In this document: one piece after another, positions 41,147 through 50,433 of the stretch
Numbering within the stretch: the stretch's first letter is position 1
Layout of the letters: each line of letters begins with the position of its first letter
Source: Psychromarinibacter halotolerans
GTDB taxonomy: Bacteria > Pseudomonadota > Alphaproteobacteria > Rhodobacterales > Rhodobacteraceae
Assembly: GCF_029168315.1 (NCBI RefSeq)
Contig: NZ_JARGYD010000010.1
Location: forward strand, 62,001 to 126,000
Length of the DNA: 64,000 nt
Reading direction: 5' to 3'
Program-made: the position numbers and the translations under genes
Notes under the pieces: model-generated
The model's database searches: none
What the model was told of the DNA's origin: nothing
What the model saw: the letters and a program-made list of their open reading frames with translations, nothing else

Positions 41147-43092
41147 GACGTACTCCGAAAGACACCGAGGCCGGCGCCCGCAAGGTCAGCCGCCGCGGGT
41201 TCGTTCTGGGCGGCGCGATGGCCGCCTTCGCCGCGCTGCTGACGGCGCGGATGCGGTACATGCAGGTGGACCAGGCGGACCAGTTCCGCCTGCTGGCCGA
41301 CGAGAACCGGATCAACATCCGGCTGATCGCCCCGTCGCGCGGGCTGATCTATGACCGCAACGGCGTGATCCTTGCCGAGAACGAGCAGAACTATCGCGTC
41401 GTGATGGTCAAGGAAGATGCCGGTGATGTTGAAGAAGTGCTGGGAAGACTGCAAAGGATCATAAAACTTCCCGAAGAAGAGTTGGAAAGGGTAAAGAACG
41501 AGATCGACCGCCGCAGCCCGTTCGTGCCCGTCACGGTGGCCGACCGGCTAAGCTGGGAAGCATTCTCGGAGGTGGCGGTGAACGCCCCCGCCCTGCCCGG
41601 CGTCAGTCCCGAAGTCGGGCAAAGCCGGATCTATCCGATGGACCGCGACTTCGCGCATATCGTCGGCTACGTCGGCCCGGTCAGCGACTATGACCTGACC
41701 GAGGGCTACCTGTCCGAGGACGAGGATCCCGTCCTGCAGATCCCGAAATTCCAGGTCGGCAAGACCGGGGTCGAGGCGCGGATGGAACACGACTTGCGCG
41801 GTCAGGCCGGGACCCGCCGGATCGAGGTGAATGCCCAAGGCCGCGTGATGCGCGAACTGGACCGGGTCGAGGGCGGCGCCGGCGACAACGTCCAGATGAC
41901 CATCGACAGCGCGCTGCAGAACTACATTCAGGTCCGGCTGGGCGAGGAAAGCGCAAGCGCGGTCGTGATGGACTGCGGCAGCGGCGACATCCTTGGGATC
42001 GCATCCGCCCCGTCCTTTGACCCGAACCTGTTCGTGCGCGGCATCAGCGTGCCCGACTACCGCGCGCTTCTCGAGAACGACCACCGCCCGCTGTCGAACA
42101 AGACCGTACAGGGCGCGTATCCGCCCGGCTCGACCTTCAAGATGGTGGTGGCGCTGGCGGCGCTGGAGGACGGCGTGATCGACCGCGAGGAATCGATCTT
42201 CTGCGGCGGCTACAAGGAACTGGGCCAGCGCCGGTTCCACTGCTGGCGGCGGGGCGGCCACGGCCGTCTGTCGCTGTCCGGCGCGCTGGAACAATCCTGC
42301 GACGTCTATTTCTACGAGATCGCCGAACGCGTGGGGATCGAGAAGATCACCGCGATGGCGCGTCGGCTGGGCCTTGGGCAGCGCCACGACGTGCCGCTGT
42401 CCGCCGTGGTCGAGGGCCTGACCCCCACCAAGGCATGGAAGCGCGAGAACCGCGACGCCGACTGGCTGATCGGCGACACGCTGAACGCCGGGATCGGACA
42501 GGGCTTCGTGCTGGCCTCGCCGCTGCAGCTGGCGGTGATGACCTCGCGCATCGCGACCGGCCGCGCGCTGACGCCGCGGCTGATCAAGTCGATCAACGCC
42601 GAAGAGATCGTGCAAGAGGCCGGCGTGCTGGATATCGATCCGGACCACCTGAACTATGTCCGCGAGGGCATGTGGGCGGTGACGAACGGCCGACACGGCA
42701 GCGCCCGGTCCAGCCGGGTGGTGGCGGACGGCATGGAGCTTGCCGGCAAGACCGGCACCAGTCAGGTGCGCAACATCACCGCGGCGGAACGCGCGCGCGG
42801 CGTGACCAGCAACGACGACCTGCCGTGGAACCGGCGCGACCACGCGCTGTTCGTGTGCTACGCGCCCTATGACCGGCCGCAGGTCGCCTGTTCGGTCGTG
42901 GTCGAACACGGCGGCGGCGGTTCGGCGGTGGCGGCGCCCATCGCGCGGGACATCATGTTGCAGGCGCTGTACGGCGGCACCCCGCCGCTGGACGCGTACC
43001 CGTCCAGCCAGCGCGGCACGATCCGCACACGCCAGCAGGAACTGCCGCTGCGCGACCCGTCCAGCTATTCAGGCGGTAAGATCCGCGCGTGA
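41143..43092 (+). CDS. mrdA: penicillin-binding protein 2
   Basis: The 649-residue class B transpeptidase cross-links peptidoglycan during elongation. A membrane anchor (about 19-36, with SRRGF before it) is followed by the dimerisation domain and the transpeptidase domain. The active-site serine is S330 in PPGSTFK (S330-x-x-K333), the second motif is SCD at 385-387, and the third is KTGT in ELAGKTGTSQV. It acts with RodA, encoded next with a four-base overlap (GTGA). Confidence 0.96.
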   Translation: MRRTPKDTEAGARKVSRRGFVLGGAMAAFAALLTARMRYMQVDQADQFRLLADENRINIRLIAPSRGLIYDRNGVILAENEQNYRVVMVKEDAGDVEEVLGRLQRIIKLPEEELERVKNEIDRRSPFVPVTVADRLSWEAFSEVAVNAPALPGVSPEVGQSRIYPMDRDFAHIVGYVGPVSDYDLTEGYLSEDEDPVLQIPKFQVGKTGVEARMEHDLRGQAGTRRIEVNAQGRVMRELDRVEGGAGDNVQMTIDSALQNYIQVRLGEESASAVVMDCGSGDILGIASAPSFDPNLFVRGISVPDYRALLENDHRPLSNKTVQGAYPPGSTFKMVVALAALEDGVIDREESIFCGGYKELGQRRFHCWRRGGHGRLSLSGALEQSCDVYFYEIAERVGIEKITAMARRLGLGQRHDVPLSAVVEGLTPTKAWKRENRDADWLIGDTLNAGIGQGFVLASPLQLAVMTSRIATGRALTPRLIKSINAEEIVQEAGVLDIDPDHLNYVREGMWAVTNGRHGSARSSRVVADGMELAGKTGTSQVRNITAAERARGVTSNDDLPWNRRDHALFVCYAPYDRPQVACSVVVEHGGGGSAVAAPIARDIMLQALYGGTPPLDAYPSSQRGTIRTRQQELPLRDPSSYSGGKIRA

Positions 43093-44237
43093 GCTATCTT
43101 GAGTATACCGTCAAGCGGGTGCCGACCGGCATCTCGAAGGTGTTGTACCTGAACTGGGCGATCCTGCTGCTGGTGTCGGCGGCGGCCTCTGTCGGGTTCA
43201 TCATGCTGTATTCGGTCGCGGGCGGCTCGATGTCTCCTTGGGTCGAACCGCAGATGAAGCGGTTCGCGCTGGGGCTGGTGCTGATGATCTCGGTCGCGAT
43301 GGTCCCGATCTGGTTCTGGCGCAATATCTCTGGCGTGGCCTATGCCGTGTCTTTGTTGCTGCTGATCGGGGTGGAGTTCATGGGCGCCATCGGCATGGGC
43401 GCCCAGCGGTGGATCGAGATCGGCGGCTTTCGTCTGCAACCCTCCGAGCTGATGAAGGTCACGCTCGTGATGCTGCTGGCGGCCTATTACGACTGGCTTG
43501 ACGTCAAAAAGGTGTCGCGGCCGCTTTGGGTGGTGGTGCCCGTGGTGCTGATCCTGCTGCCCACGTACCTTGTGCTGCGCCAGCCCGACCTTGGCACCGC
43601 GCTGCTGCTGGTGATCGGCGGCGCGCTTGTGATGTTCGTGGCGGGCGTGAACTGGATGTACTTCGCCGCGGTGGCGGCGGCGGGCGGCGGCATGGTGACG
43701 GCGGTGTTCTATTCCCGCGGCACGGCGTGGCAGTTGCTGAAAGACTACCAGTACCGGCGGATCGACACCTTCCTGAACCCGGAAACGGATCCGCTGGGCG
43801 CGGGCTATCACATCACCCAGTCGAAGATCGCGCTGGGGTCCGGCGGCTGGACCGGACGCGGCTTCATGCAGGGCACCCAGTCGCGGCTGAACTTCCTGCC
43901 CGAGAAGCACACCGACTTCATCTTCACCACGCTGGCCGAGGAATTCGGGTTCATCGGCGGCGTGTCGTTGCTGTCGATCTACGCGCTGATCATCTTCTTC
44001 TGCGTCGTGTCCGCGATGAACAACCAGAACCGGTATGGCGCGATCCTGACCTTGGGGATCGCGGCGACGTTCTTCCTGTATTTCGCGGTGAACATGTCGA
44101 TGGTCATGGGGCTGGCCCCCGTGGTGGGCGTGCCGCTGCCGCTGGTCAGCTATGGCGGCTCGGCGATGCTGGTGCTACTCATTGCCTTCGGACTGGTCCA
44201 GTCCGCCCACATACACCGACCCAGACTGCGCTCATGA
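43089..44237 (+). CDS. rodA: peptidoglycan glycosyltransferase RodA
   Basis: The 382-residue SEDS-family polymerase has about ten membrane helices and makes glycan strands from lipid II with PBP2. Conserved blocks are GFMQGTQSRLNFLPEKHTDF and the ending VSYGGSAMLVLL. The start is a GTG overlapping the mrdA stop, and its stop overlaps the next ATG, so the elongasome genes form one coupled message. Confidence 0.96.
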   Translation: MSYLEYTVKRVPTGISKVLYLNWAILLLVSAAASVGFIMLYSVAGGSMSPWVEPQMKRFALGLVLMISVAMVPIWFWRNISGVAYAVSLLLLIGVEFMGAIGMGAQRWIEIGGFRLQPSELMKVTLVMLLAAYYDWLDVKKVSRPLWVVVPVVLILLPTYLVLRQPDLGTALLLVIGGALVMFVAGVNWMYFAAVAAAGGGMVTAVFYSRGTAWQLLKDYQYRRIDTFLNPETDPLGAGYHITQSKIALGSGGWTGRGFMQGTQSRLNFLPEKHTDFIFTTLAEEFGFIGGVSLLSIYALIIFFCVVSAMNNQNRYGAILTLGIAATFFLYFAVNMSMVMGLAPVVGVPLPLVSYGGSAMLVLLIAFGLVQSAHIHRPRLRS

Positions 44238-45166
44238 CACTGAAGATCCTGTTCGACGGCGGCGCCGACCGCTGGCCCGATTATCGCGACCCGCTGACCG
44301 CCGCGCTGGCGGCGGCAGGCATCGACGCCGAAATCCGGCTGGACTGGCCCCCGGCCGAGGTCGATTACATCATCTATGCCCCGCGCGACACGCCCACCGA
44401 CTTTTCGCCCTTCACCCGCGCCAAGGCGGTGCTGAACCTGTGGGCCGGGGTCGAGAAGATCACCGGCAACCCCACCCTGACCCAGCCGCTGACCCGGATG
44501 GTCGACACCGGCCTGACCGAGGGCATGGTGGAATACGTCACCGGCCACGTGCTGCGCCATCACCTTGGGATGGATGCGCATATCGTGAACCCGGACCACA
44601 CCTGGCACTGGGCGCCGCCGCCGCTGGCGCGCAACCGTCCCGTCACGGTGCTGGGCCTTGGCGAACTGGGCAGCGCCTGCGCCCGCGCGCTGGCGGCGCT
44701 GAATTTTCCCGTCACCGGCTGGAGCCGCAGCCAGAAGGACATCGAGGGCGTCACCTGCCTGTCCGGCGACGATGGGTTGGCGCGGGCCCTGTCGACGGCA
44801 GAGATCCTTGTCCTGCTGCTGCCCGACACGCCGGCGACCACGAACCTGATGGATGCCGACCGGCTGGCGGCGCTGCCGGAGGGCGCGGTCATCGTGAACC
44901 CCGGCCGCGGGCCGCTGATCGACGACGACGCCCTGATCGCGGCGCTGGACCGGGGCCACGTCGGCCACGCGACGCTGGACGTGTTCCGGGTCGAGCCGCT
45001 GCCGGCGGATCACCCGTTCTGGGCGCATCCCAAGGTGACGATCACCCCCCACGTCGCCAGCGAGACCCGCGCCGACACCGCGTCCGAGGTGGTCGCCGAG
45101 AACATCCGCCGGTCCGAGGCGGGCGAGCCTTTGTTGTTCCGCGTCGACCGCGACGCCGGGTACTGA
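44234..45166 (+). CDS. D-2-hydroxyacid dehydrogenase (glyoxylate/hydroxypyruvate reductase A type)
   Basis: The 310-residue protein has the 2-hydroxyacid dehydrogenase fold: VLGLGELGSACARAL nucleotide loop near 140, VNPGRGPLIDDDAL with the substrate arginine, and the catalytic histidine in ITPHVASETRAD. Length and the ILFDGGADRWPDYRDPL start resemble GhrA. It overlaps rodA by ATGA, so it would be expressed with cell-wall genes although its chemistry (glyoxylate or hydroxypyruvate reduction) is unrelated. The link may be positional only. Confidence 0.9.
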   Translation: MTLKILFDGGADRWPDYRDPLTAALAAAGIDAEIRLDWPPAEVDYIIYAPRDTPTDFSPFTRAKAVLNLWAGVEKITGNPTLTQPLTRMVDTGLTEGMVEYVTGHVLRHHLGMDAHIVNPDHTWHWAPPPLARNRPVTVLGLGELGSACARALAALNFPVTGWSRSQKDIEGVTCLSGDDGLARALSTAEILVLLLPDTPATTNLMDADRLAALPEGAVIVNPGRGPLIDDDALIAALDRGHVGHATLDVFRVEPLPADHPFWAHPKVTITPHVASETRADTASEVVAENIRRSEAGEPLLFRVDRDAGY

Positions 45167-45183
45167 GGGACGCGCGGCAAAGA

Positions 45184-45248
45184 GGGGGCGTTGCCCCCCG
45201 CGCGCTGCGCCCGCTCCCTCCCCCCAAGGTACTTGGAAAGAGAAGAAG
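45184..45248 (+). repeat. interspersed intergenic element, copy C
   Basis: It has GGGGGC-GTT-GCCCCC and a more diverged tail, CCCCCAAGGTACTTGGAAAG then AGAAGAAG (45221-45248). It lies after the hydroxyacid dehydrogenase gene. Confidence 0.7.
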
Positions 45249-45317
45249 CGCAGGGGGCGGGGACCGGACGATTTGGACCGGACACTTCGGACTGGGCGCT
45301 GAAAGGACCGTGCGGGC

Positions 45318-46277
45318 ATGAAGCTGAACCCTCTGAGGATATTTCTGGCCATCGTGGACACCGGGAGTCAGCATGGGGCCGCGCGCGCGTTGGGGCTGAG
45401 CCAGCCTGCGGTGACGAAGGCGTTGCAGCGGCTGGAGACCGATCTGGACGTGCGGCTGTTCGACCGGTCCGTTCATGGCGCGGAACTGACCGAGTACGGG
45501 CAGGCCTTGCTGATGCACGCGCGGCTGGTCGATGCCGAGCTGAAGGCCGGGATCGACACGCTGAACCACATCAAGGGCGAACGGGCCGGGTCGGTGTCGG
45601 TTGCGCTGGCGCATATGCCCGCGACGTTGCTGATGCCGCGCGTTATGAGCGGGTTCCGCAAGGAGTGGCCCGACGTGCGGGTCCGCGTCGCCGCCAGCGC
45701 CTATCCGTTCCTGCTGCCGCAGGTCCGCGAGGGGGCGCTGGATTTCGCGATCTCGCCCGCGCCGGAAGAGAACTGGCCCGAGGACCTGCTGCGCGTGCCG
45801 CTGCTGTCGACCACGCTGACGCCCGTCGTCCGCATCGGGCATCCGCTGGCGGGCGCAACCTCGCTTGAGGCGCTTGCCGAGGCGGAGTGGGTGCTGCCGA
45901 CGCAGGAATGCGCCACCGCACAGGCGTTGCGGGCGGCGATGCACGGGGCCGGACTGCCGCGACCGGCCTGCATGGTGACCTGCGAGACCTTCACCGGGCT
46001 GATGACGACGGTTTCGGCCAGCGACATGGTCGGGCTGATCCCGCTGGAGATGGTGCATTCCATCGCCGCACCCGTGGGCGTGGTCGAGGTGCCCGTCGCC
46101 GAGCGGATGCAGGGCGCGGACCTGTGCCTGATCCGGCGGCGCGCCAGCGTGCCGACCCCGGCGGCCGCCGCGCTGGCCGACCGGCTGGCGCGGGCGGCGC
46201 GGGCCCTGCCCGGCGGTGTGTCCGAGACGGCCGCGACCGGCGGCGGTGCGGCCCCGGTTCCGGCAGGCGACCGCTGA
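45318..46277 (+). CDS. LysR-family transcriptional regulator
   Basis: The 319-residue protein has an N-terminal LTTR helix-turn-helix (residues 1-60: LRIFLAIVDTGSQHGAARAL, then LSQPAVTKALQRLE), a linker helix and two Rossmann-like effector domains to about 295. The C-terminal 20 residues are low-complexity alanine, glycine and threonine. It is the first gene of a cluster with a TRAP transporter and is likely its regulator. A 17-bp palindrome stands four bases past its stop and before dctP. The inducer is unknown. Confidence 0.93.
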   Translation: MKLNPLRIFLAIVDTGSQHGAARALGLSQPAVTKALQRLETDLDVRLFDRSVHGAELTEYGQALLMHARLVDAELKAGIDTLNHIKGERAGSVSVALAHMPATLLMPRVMSGFRKEWPDVRVRVAASAYPFLLPQVREGALDFAISPAPEENWPEDLLRVPLLSTTLTPVVRIGHPLAGATSLEALAEAEWVLPTQECATAQALRAAMHGAGLPRPACMVTCETFTGLMTTVSASDMVGLIPLEMVHSIAAPVGVVEVPVAERMQGADLCLIRRRASVPTPAAAALADRLARAARALPGGVSETAATGGGAAPVPAGDR

Positions 46278-46280
46278 CGG

Positions 46281-46297
46281 GATAACCATCGGTTATC
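46281..46297. promoter_or_regulatory. palindromic operator between lysR and dctP
   Basis: GATAACC-ATC-GGTTATC is a perfect 17-bp inverted repeat and contains the T-N11-A form expected for a LysR-type box (T at 46283, A at 46295). Confidence 0.55.
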
Positions 46298-46484
46298 ACC
46301 CTGATTATTTTTTGGCTTCCGGGCTGTTGTCGGGCCCCTATGGTGAAAGCTGTCCCTGCGCCAGCGCGTCTCCTCCGAGGCTGGCCAGCCGGGCCGCGAC
46401 CCGTTGCGGCGGGTCATGCGCAGACCGCCAAGAAACACCCGAGGCGCACCCATGTGCCCGGCTCCATCAACAGGGAGTTCTTCC

Positions 46485-47486
46485 GTGAAAACCATTTTCC
46501 GCGCGCTTGCCGTCGCCGGCGCCCTTGCCACGTCGGCCGCGATCCCGGCCTTTGCCCAAGACATCAAGGTCGGGCTGTCGCTGCCCGAGGGCATGGCCGA
46601 TTTCGACTTCATCAACGGCATGTACGAGACCTTCAAGACCGAGGTCGAAGCCAATTCCGACATGACCGTGGACATCGTCTATGGCGGTGCGCTGGGGGCA
46701 CCGAACGACCGGCTGGCGCAGATGCGCCGCGGCGTGATCCAGATGAGCGATGCCGCCGACGGCAACATCGCCACCGTCTTTCCCGACATCCAGATCCTGA
46801 ACATGCCTTACCTGTTCTCCAGCATCGAACAGGCACGCGCCGTGCTGGACGGCGAGTTCGGCGACGCGCTGGCGGAGTCGCTGCGCGAAGAGACCGGCAT
46901 CAAGGTGCTGGGCTGGTGGGAATCCGGCGGGTTCAAGCATTTCAGCGCCAGCACCCCGATCGCTACGCCCGCCGACATGGAGGGTCTGAAGATGCGCGTT
47001 CTCGGCCCGCTTGCCACCATTCCGGTCGAGGCGCTGGGTGCCTCTGCCGCGCCGGTGGCCTTCAGCGAGCTGTACACCTCGCTGAAAACCGGTGTGGTTG
47101 ATGGGCAGGACAACTCTGTCACCGTCTTCAACCTTGTGAAGCTGTACGAGGTGCAGCCGCACCTGGCGCTGACCGCGCACACCTATGCCTTCGGCCCGCT
47201 GGGCATCAACGACGGCTTCTTTTCCGGTCTCGACGCGGACAAGCAGGCGGTGATCATGGCCGCGGCCGAAGCGGCGATCAACTTCAACCGGGACACGTCG
47301 AGCGCGAAGGACAGTGCCGCCGTGGACTTCGCCCGCGGGAACGGCGTCGAGGTGCTGGAACTGGACGATGCCGCGAAGGCGGCCTTCGCCGAGATCATGC
47401 AGCCGGTCGCAATCGAGTGGCTGAAAGAGAACGTCGACACGCCCGCGCTGGTCGACGAAGCCATCTCGGCCGCTGGCGCCGAGTGA
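46485..47486 (+). CDS. TRAP transporter substrate-binding protein (DctP type)
   Basis: The 333-residue periplasmic protein has a signal peptide ending AFA near residue 25 and the DctP fold. The GLKMRVLG segment near 165-172 carries the arginine that binds substrate carboxylates, and FSELYTSLKTGVVDGQDN follows. It would hand its ligand to the DctQM membrane proteins encoded next. The start is a GTG with CAGGGAG upstream. The ligand is probably an organic acid; the adjacent PLP enzyme hints at an amino or aromatic acid. Confidence 0.93.
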   Translation: MKTIFRALAVAGALATSAAIPAFAQDIKVGLSLPEGMADFDFINGMYETFKTEVEANSDMTVDIVYGGALGAPNDRLAQMRRGVIQMSDAADGNIATVFPDIQILNMPYLFSSIEQARAVLDGEFGDALAESLREETGIKVLGWWESGGFKHFSASTPIATPADMEGLKMRVLGPLATIPVEALGASAAPVAFSELYTSLKTGVVDGQDNSVTVFNLVKLYEVQPHLALTAHTYAFGPLGINDGFFSGLDADKQAVIMAAAEAAINFNRDTSSAKDSAAVDFARGNGVEVLELDDAAKAAFAEIMQPVAIEWLKENVDTPALVDEAISAAGAE

Positions 47487-47971
47487 GCCCCGCGCCGATG
47501 ATGCGGATCGTGAACCTTGTCGACGGGGCCCTGCGCGGCCTCGTCGCACTCTGCCTGATGGCGCTGACCGGGCTGGTGATCTTTCAGGTCGTCAGCCGGT
47601 ACGTCTTTGGCAGCGTGCCGCTGTTCGCGGAAGAGACCGCGCGGTTCGCGATGATCTGGATGGCGATGATGGCCGCGGCGCTGGGCGTGCGCGACGCCAC
47701 CAACATCCGCATCGACCTGCTGCCCGCCGCGTTCGGACGCCTGTCGGCCAAGGCGCGGCGCGTGCTGGAGGCGGGACTGGAAACCGTTTCGCTGGCCGTC
47801 TTCCTTGTTCTGGCGTGGTACGGGCTGGACGCGATGCTGTTCGCCCACGGGCAGGACAGCCCGGGCATGGGCATTCCGCTGTCGTATCCCTATGCCGTGA
47901 TGCCGGTCGCCTTCGTCTGCGCCGCGGGCTTCTCGGTGCTGCGGATCGTGTACGGGCCGCCCGTCGAATGA
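47483..47971 (+). CDS. TRAP transporter small permease (DctQ type)
   Basis: The 162-residue protein has four membrane helices: one near residues 15-35, then about 45-65 (FAMIWMAMMAAALGV), 90-112 and 130-150. DctQ serves as a scaffold for DctM. The chosen start is a GTG overlapping the dctP stop; ATGs at 47498 and 47501 are alternatives. It overlaps dctM by ATGA. Confidence 0.88.
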   Translation: MSPAPMMRIVNLVDGALRGLVALCLMALTGLVIFQVVSRYVFGSVPLFAEETARFAMIWMAMMAAALGVRDATNIRIDLLPAAFGRLSAKARRVLEAGLETVSLAVFLVLAWYGLDAMLFAHGQDSPGMGIPLSYPYAVMPVAFVCAAGFSVLRIVYGPPVE

Positions 47972-49260
47972 CACCGTCGCTGACCGTTCTCATCGTCAGT
48001 TTCGTGGCGCTGCTGATCCTCGGGCTTCCCGTGGCGTGGTCGATGATCGCCGCGATCCTTGCGTGGACGCTGTTCACCGATAATTTCTACGCCCTGCCGG
48101 TGATCGCCGAACGGGTGTTTCAGGGCATGGACAGCTTCGTGCTGATGGCCGTGCCGCTGTTCATCCTTGCGGGCGAGCTGGTCAATGCCGGGCGCATCAC
48201 CGAACGGCTTGTGTCCTTCGCCAACGCGCTGTTCGGCTGGATGCGGGGCGGGCTGGCGCAGGTGAACGTCGGCGCCTCGATCCTGTTCGCGGGGATCACC
48301 GGGGTCGCGCTGGGCGACATCGCCGCGCTGGGGCGGATCTTTATCCCGGCGATGGTGCAACAGGGCTATTCCGCCGCCTACGCCGCTGCGGTGACCGCGT
48401 CGTCCTCGATCATTGGGCCGATGGTGCCACCGTCGCTGATCGCGGTGATCTACGGGTCGATGACCGACCTGTCGATCGGCGCGCTGATGGCGGCGACGCT
48501 GGTGCCGGGCCTGCTGATCGGCGCGGCGCAGATGCTGCTGATCGCGGTACAGGCGCGGCGGCAGAACTTCCCGACGGTCGAGATGGACCGCAGCCCGCGC
48601 GCGATGACCCGCGTCACCGGGCAGGCGATCCTGCCGCTGATGCTGCCGGTGATCATCCTTGCGGGGATGCTGGGCGGGCTGATGACCCCGACCGAGGCCG
48701 GGGCCGTCGCCGCGCTGTATGCCGCGCTGATCTCGCTGGTGCTGTACCGCGCGATCCGCGTTCGGGACCTGTGGCCGGTGTTCGGACGGTCGGCGCTGTT
48801 CTCGGGGCAGCTGCTGATCATCGTCGGATGCGGTGCCGCGTTCAGCTGGGTGATGGGGATGGAGAACGTCCCGCGCCTGATCGGCGGCCAGATCGAGGGC
48901 ATGGGCCTAGGCTATGTCGGCACCATGCTGATCTTCAACGCGGTTCTGCTGGTGCTTGGCATGGTGATCGACCCGACCACGGTGATCATCCTGTTCGGCC
49001 CGCTGCTGTCCGCCGCCGCGATGCACGCGGGCATCGATCCGCTGCACTTCGGCGTCATCGCCATCCTGAACCTCAACGTCGGCCTGCTGACCCCGCCGCT
49101 GGGCGTGTGCCTGTTCGCGGCCGAGCGGCTGGCGGGGTGCGGCCTGATCCCGCTTTTGCGCGAAACGGCACCCTTCCTGTTGGTGTCGCTGATCACGCTT
49201 GCTATCGTCGCCGCCTTCCCCGGCCTCAGCCTTTGGCTGCCCACCCTGATGGGCTTCTGA
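47968..49260 (+). CDS. TRAP transporter large permease (DctM type)
   Basis: The 430-residue ion-transporter-family protein has about 12 membrane helices. Typical blocks are VPLFILAGELVNAGRITERL, ASSSIIGPMVPPSLIAVIYG and the final NLNVGLLTPPLGVCLF. It moves the substrate with sodium or protons. The start at 47968 overlaps dctQ by four bases, so P, Q and M are one message. Confidence 0.95.
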   Translation: MTPSLTVLIVSFVALLILGLPVAWSMIAAILAWTLFTDNFYALPVIAERVFQGMDSFVLMAVPLFILAGELVNAGRITERLVSFANALFGWMRGGLAQVNVGASILFAGITGVALGDIAALGRIFIPAMVQQGYSAAYAAAVTASSSIIGPMVPPSLIAVIYGSMTDLSIGALMAATLVPGLLIGAAQMLLIAVQARRQNFPTVEMDRSPRAMTRVTGQAILPLMLPVIILAGMLGGLMTPTEAGAVAALYAALISLVLYRAIRVRDLWPVFGRSALFSGQLLIIVGCGAAFSWVMGMENVPRLIGGQIEGMGLGYVGTMLIFNAVLLVLGMVIDPTTVIILFGPLLSAAAMHAGIDPLHFGVIAILNLNVGLLTPPLGVCLFAAERLAGCGLIPLLRETAPFLLVSLITLAIVAAFPGLSLWLPTLMGF

Positions 49261-49290
49261 CCCCTACCCCAATACGGAGACCTTCGCGCC

Positions 49291-50433
49291 ATGACATCCA
49301 ACACCGACGGCTCGGGCTATTTCCTGTACCACTCGATCGGCATGTACCCCGGCAAGTCCGAGGCGATGGCGGCGGCACTGACCGATTACGCGCAGACATG
49401 GGGCACGCCGGACGACAGCCAGTGGCCGCAGGTGCTGGGCGGGCGGCAACGATTCATCGACCTGTGGTGCCAGCTGATCGGCGCCGAGGCGGGGACGGTA
49501 ACCTCGGCCGAGAACGTGACCACCGCGCTGCTAAGCCTGATCGGCGGCCTGCCGGAGGACCACCTGCGCGGCCGCAGCCTGCTGGTGGCGGGCGACTGTT
49601 TCCCTAGCCTGCATTTCCTGCTGGCCGGACTGGCGCCGCGGCTGGGCTTCACCCTGCACACCGTGCCGCTGCGCGAGGGCGAAAGCTGGGTGCGCGACGA
49701 GGACATGATCGCCGCGTGGGACGACACCGTCGGGCTGGCGCTGCTGACCTTCGTGACCTCGACCGCGTCGCACCGGTGCGACCTTGAAACGCTGGTGGCG
49801 CACGGGCGGAAGATGGGCAGCCTTGTTGGGGTCGACGTCACGCAGGGGATCGGCCTGCTGCCCTATCGCGTCGACGCGCCCGCCGTGGACTTTACCGTCT
49901 CGACCAGTCTGAAATGGCTGGGCGGCACCTCGGGCGCGGGCATCCTGCACGTCGCGCGCCCCTTGCTGGAACAGTGCCGCCCGGAACTGCGCGGCTGGTT
50001 CAGCCAAGAGAACCCGTTCTCGTGGGATCTGGATGCCTTCACCTTCGCGTCCGACGCACGGCGGTTCGACCACGGCACGCCCTCGGCGCTGGCCTGTCTT
50101 GGCTCGGTTCCGGCGCTGGAATGGAACGCGGCGCAGGACGGAGCGGCGATGCTGGCGCACAACCGCGCGCTGTCGCGGCGCATTCTGGACGCCGCGCCCG
50201 AACTTGGCCTGACCCCGGTCAGCCCGGACGACGACGCGCGCCGGGGCGGCAGCGTCATGCTGCGTCTGCCCGAAGGACCGGAACCGGCCAGCGTTGTGTC
50301 CAGCCTGCGCGAGGTCGGGCTGTACACCGACTGCCGGGGCCGCACCCTGCGCCTGTCGCCCGGATCTGTCACGACCGAGGACGGGGTGAACCGCCTGCTG
50401 GGTGCGCTGGCGCAACTGCGGGCGCCTGCATGA
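49291..50433 (+). CDS. kynureninase-like PLP-dependent enzyme
   Basis: The 380-residue aminotransferase class V-fold protein has HSIGMYPG near the N-terminus, GVDVTQGIG with D182 for the PLP nitrogen, and K208 in STSLKWLGG as the cofactor lysine, followed by TSGAGILHV. The DxxQ and KWLGG arrangement resembles kynureninases, which cleave a side chain between beta and gamma carbons, but several family positions differ and the substrate is open. It follows the TRAP genes by 30 bases. It could process the transported compound (inference). Confidence 0.85.
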   Translation: MTSNTDGSGYFLYHSIGMYPGKSEAMAAALTDYAQTWGTPDDSQWPQVLGGRQRFIDLWCQLIGAEAGTVTSAENVTTALLSLIGGLPEDHLRGRSLLVAGDCFPSLHFLLAGLAPRLGFTLHTVPLREGESWVRDEDMIAAWDDTVGLALLTFVTSTASHRCDLETLVAHGRKMGSLVGVDVTQGIGLLPYRVDAPAVDFTVSTSLKWLGGTSGAGILHVARPLLEQCRPELRGWFSQENPFSWDLDAFTFASDARRFDHGTPSALACLGSVPALEWNAAQDGAAMLAHNRALSRRILDAAPELGLTPVSPDDDARRGGSVMLRLPEGPEPASVVSSLREVGLYTDCRGRTLRLSPGSVTTEDGVNRLLGALAQLRAPA

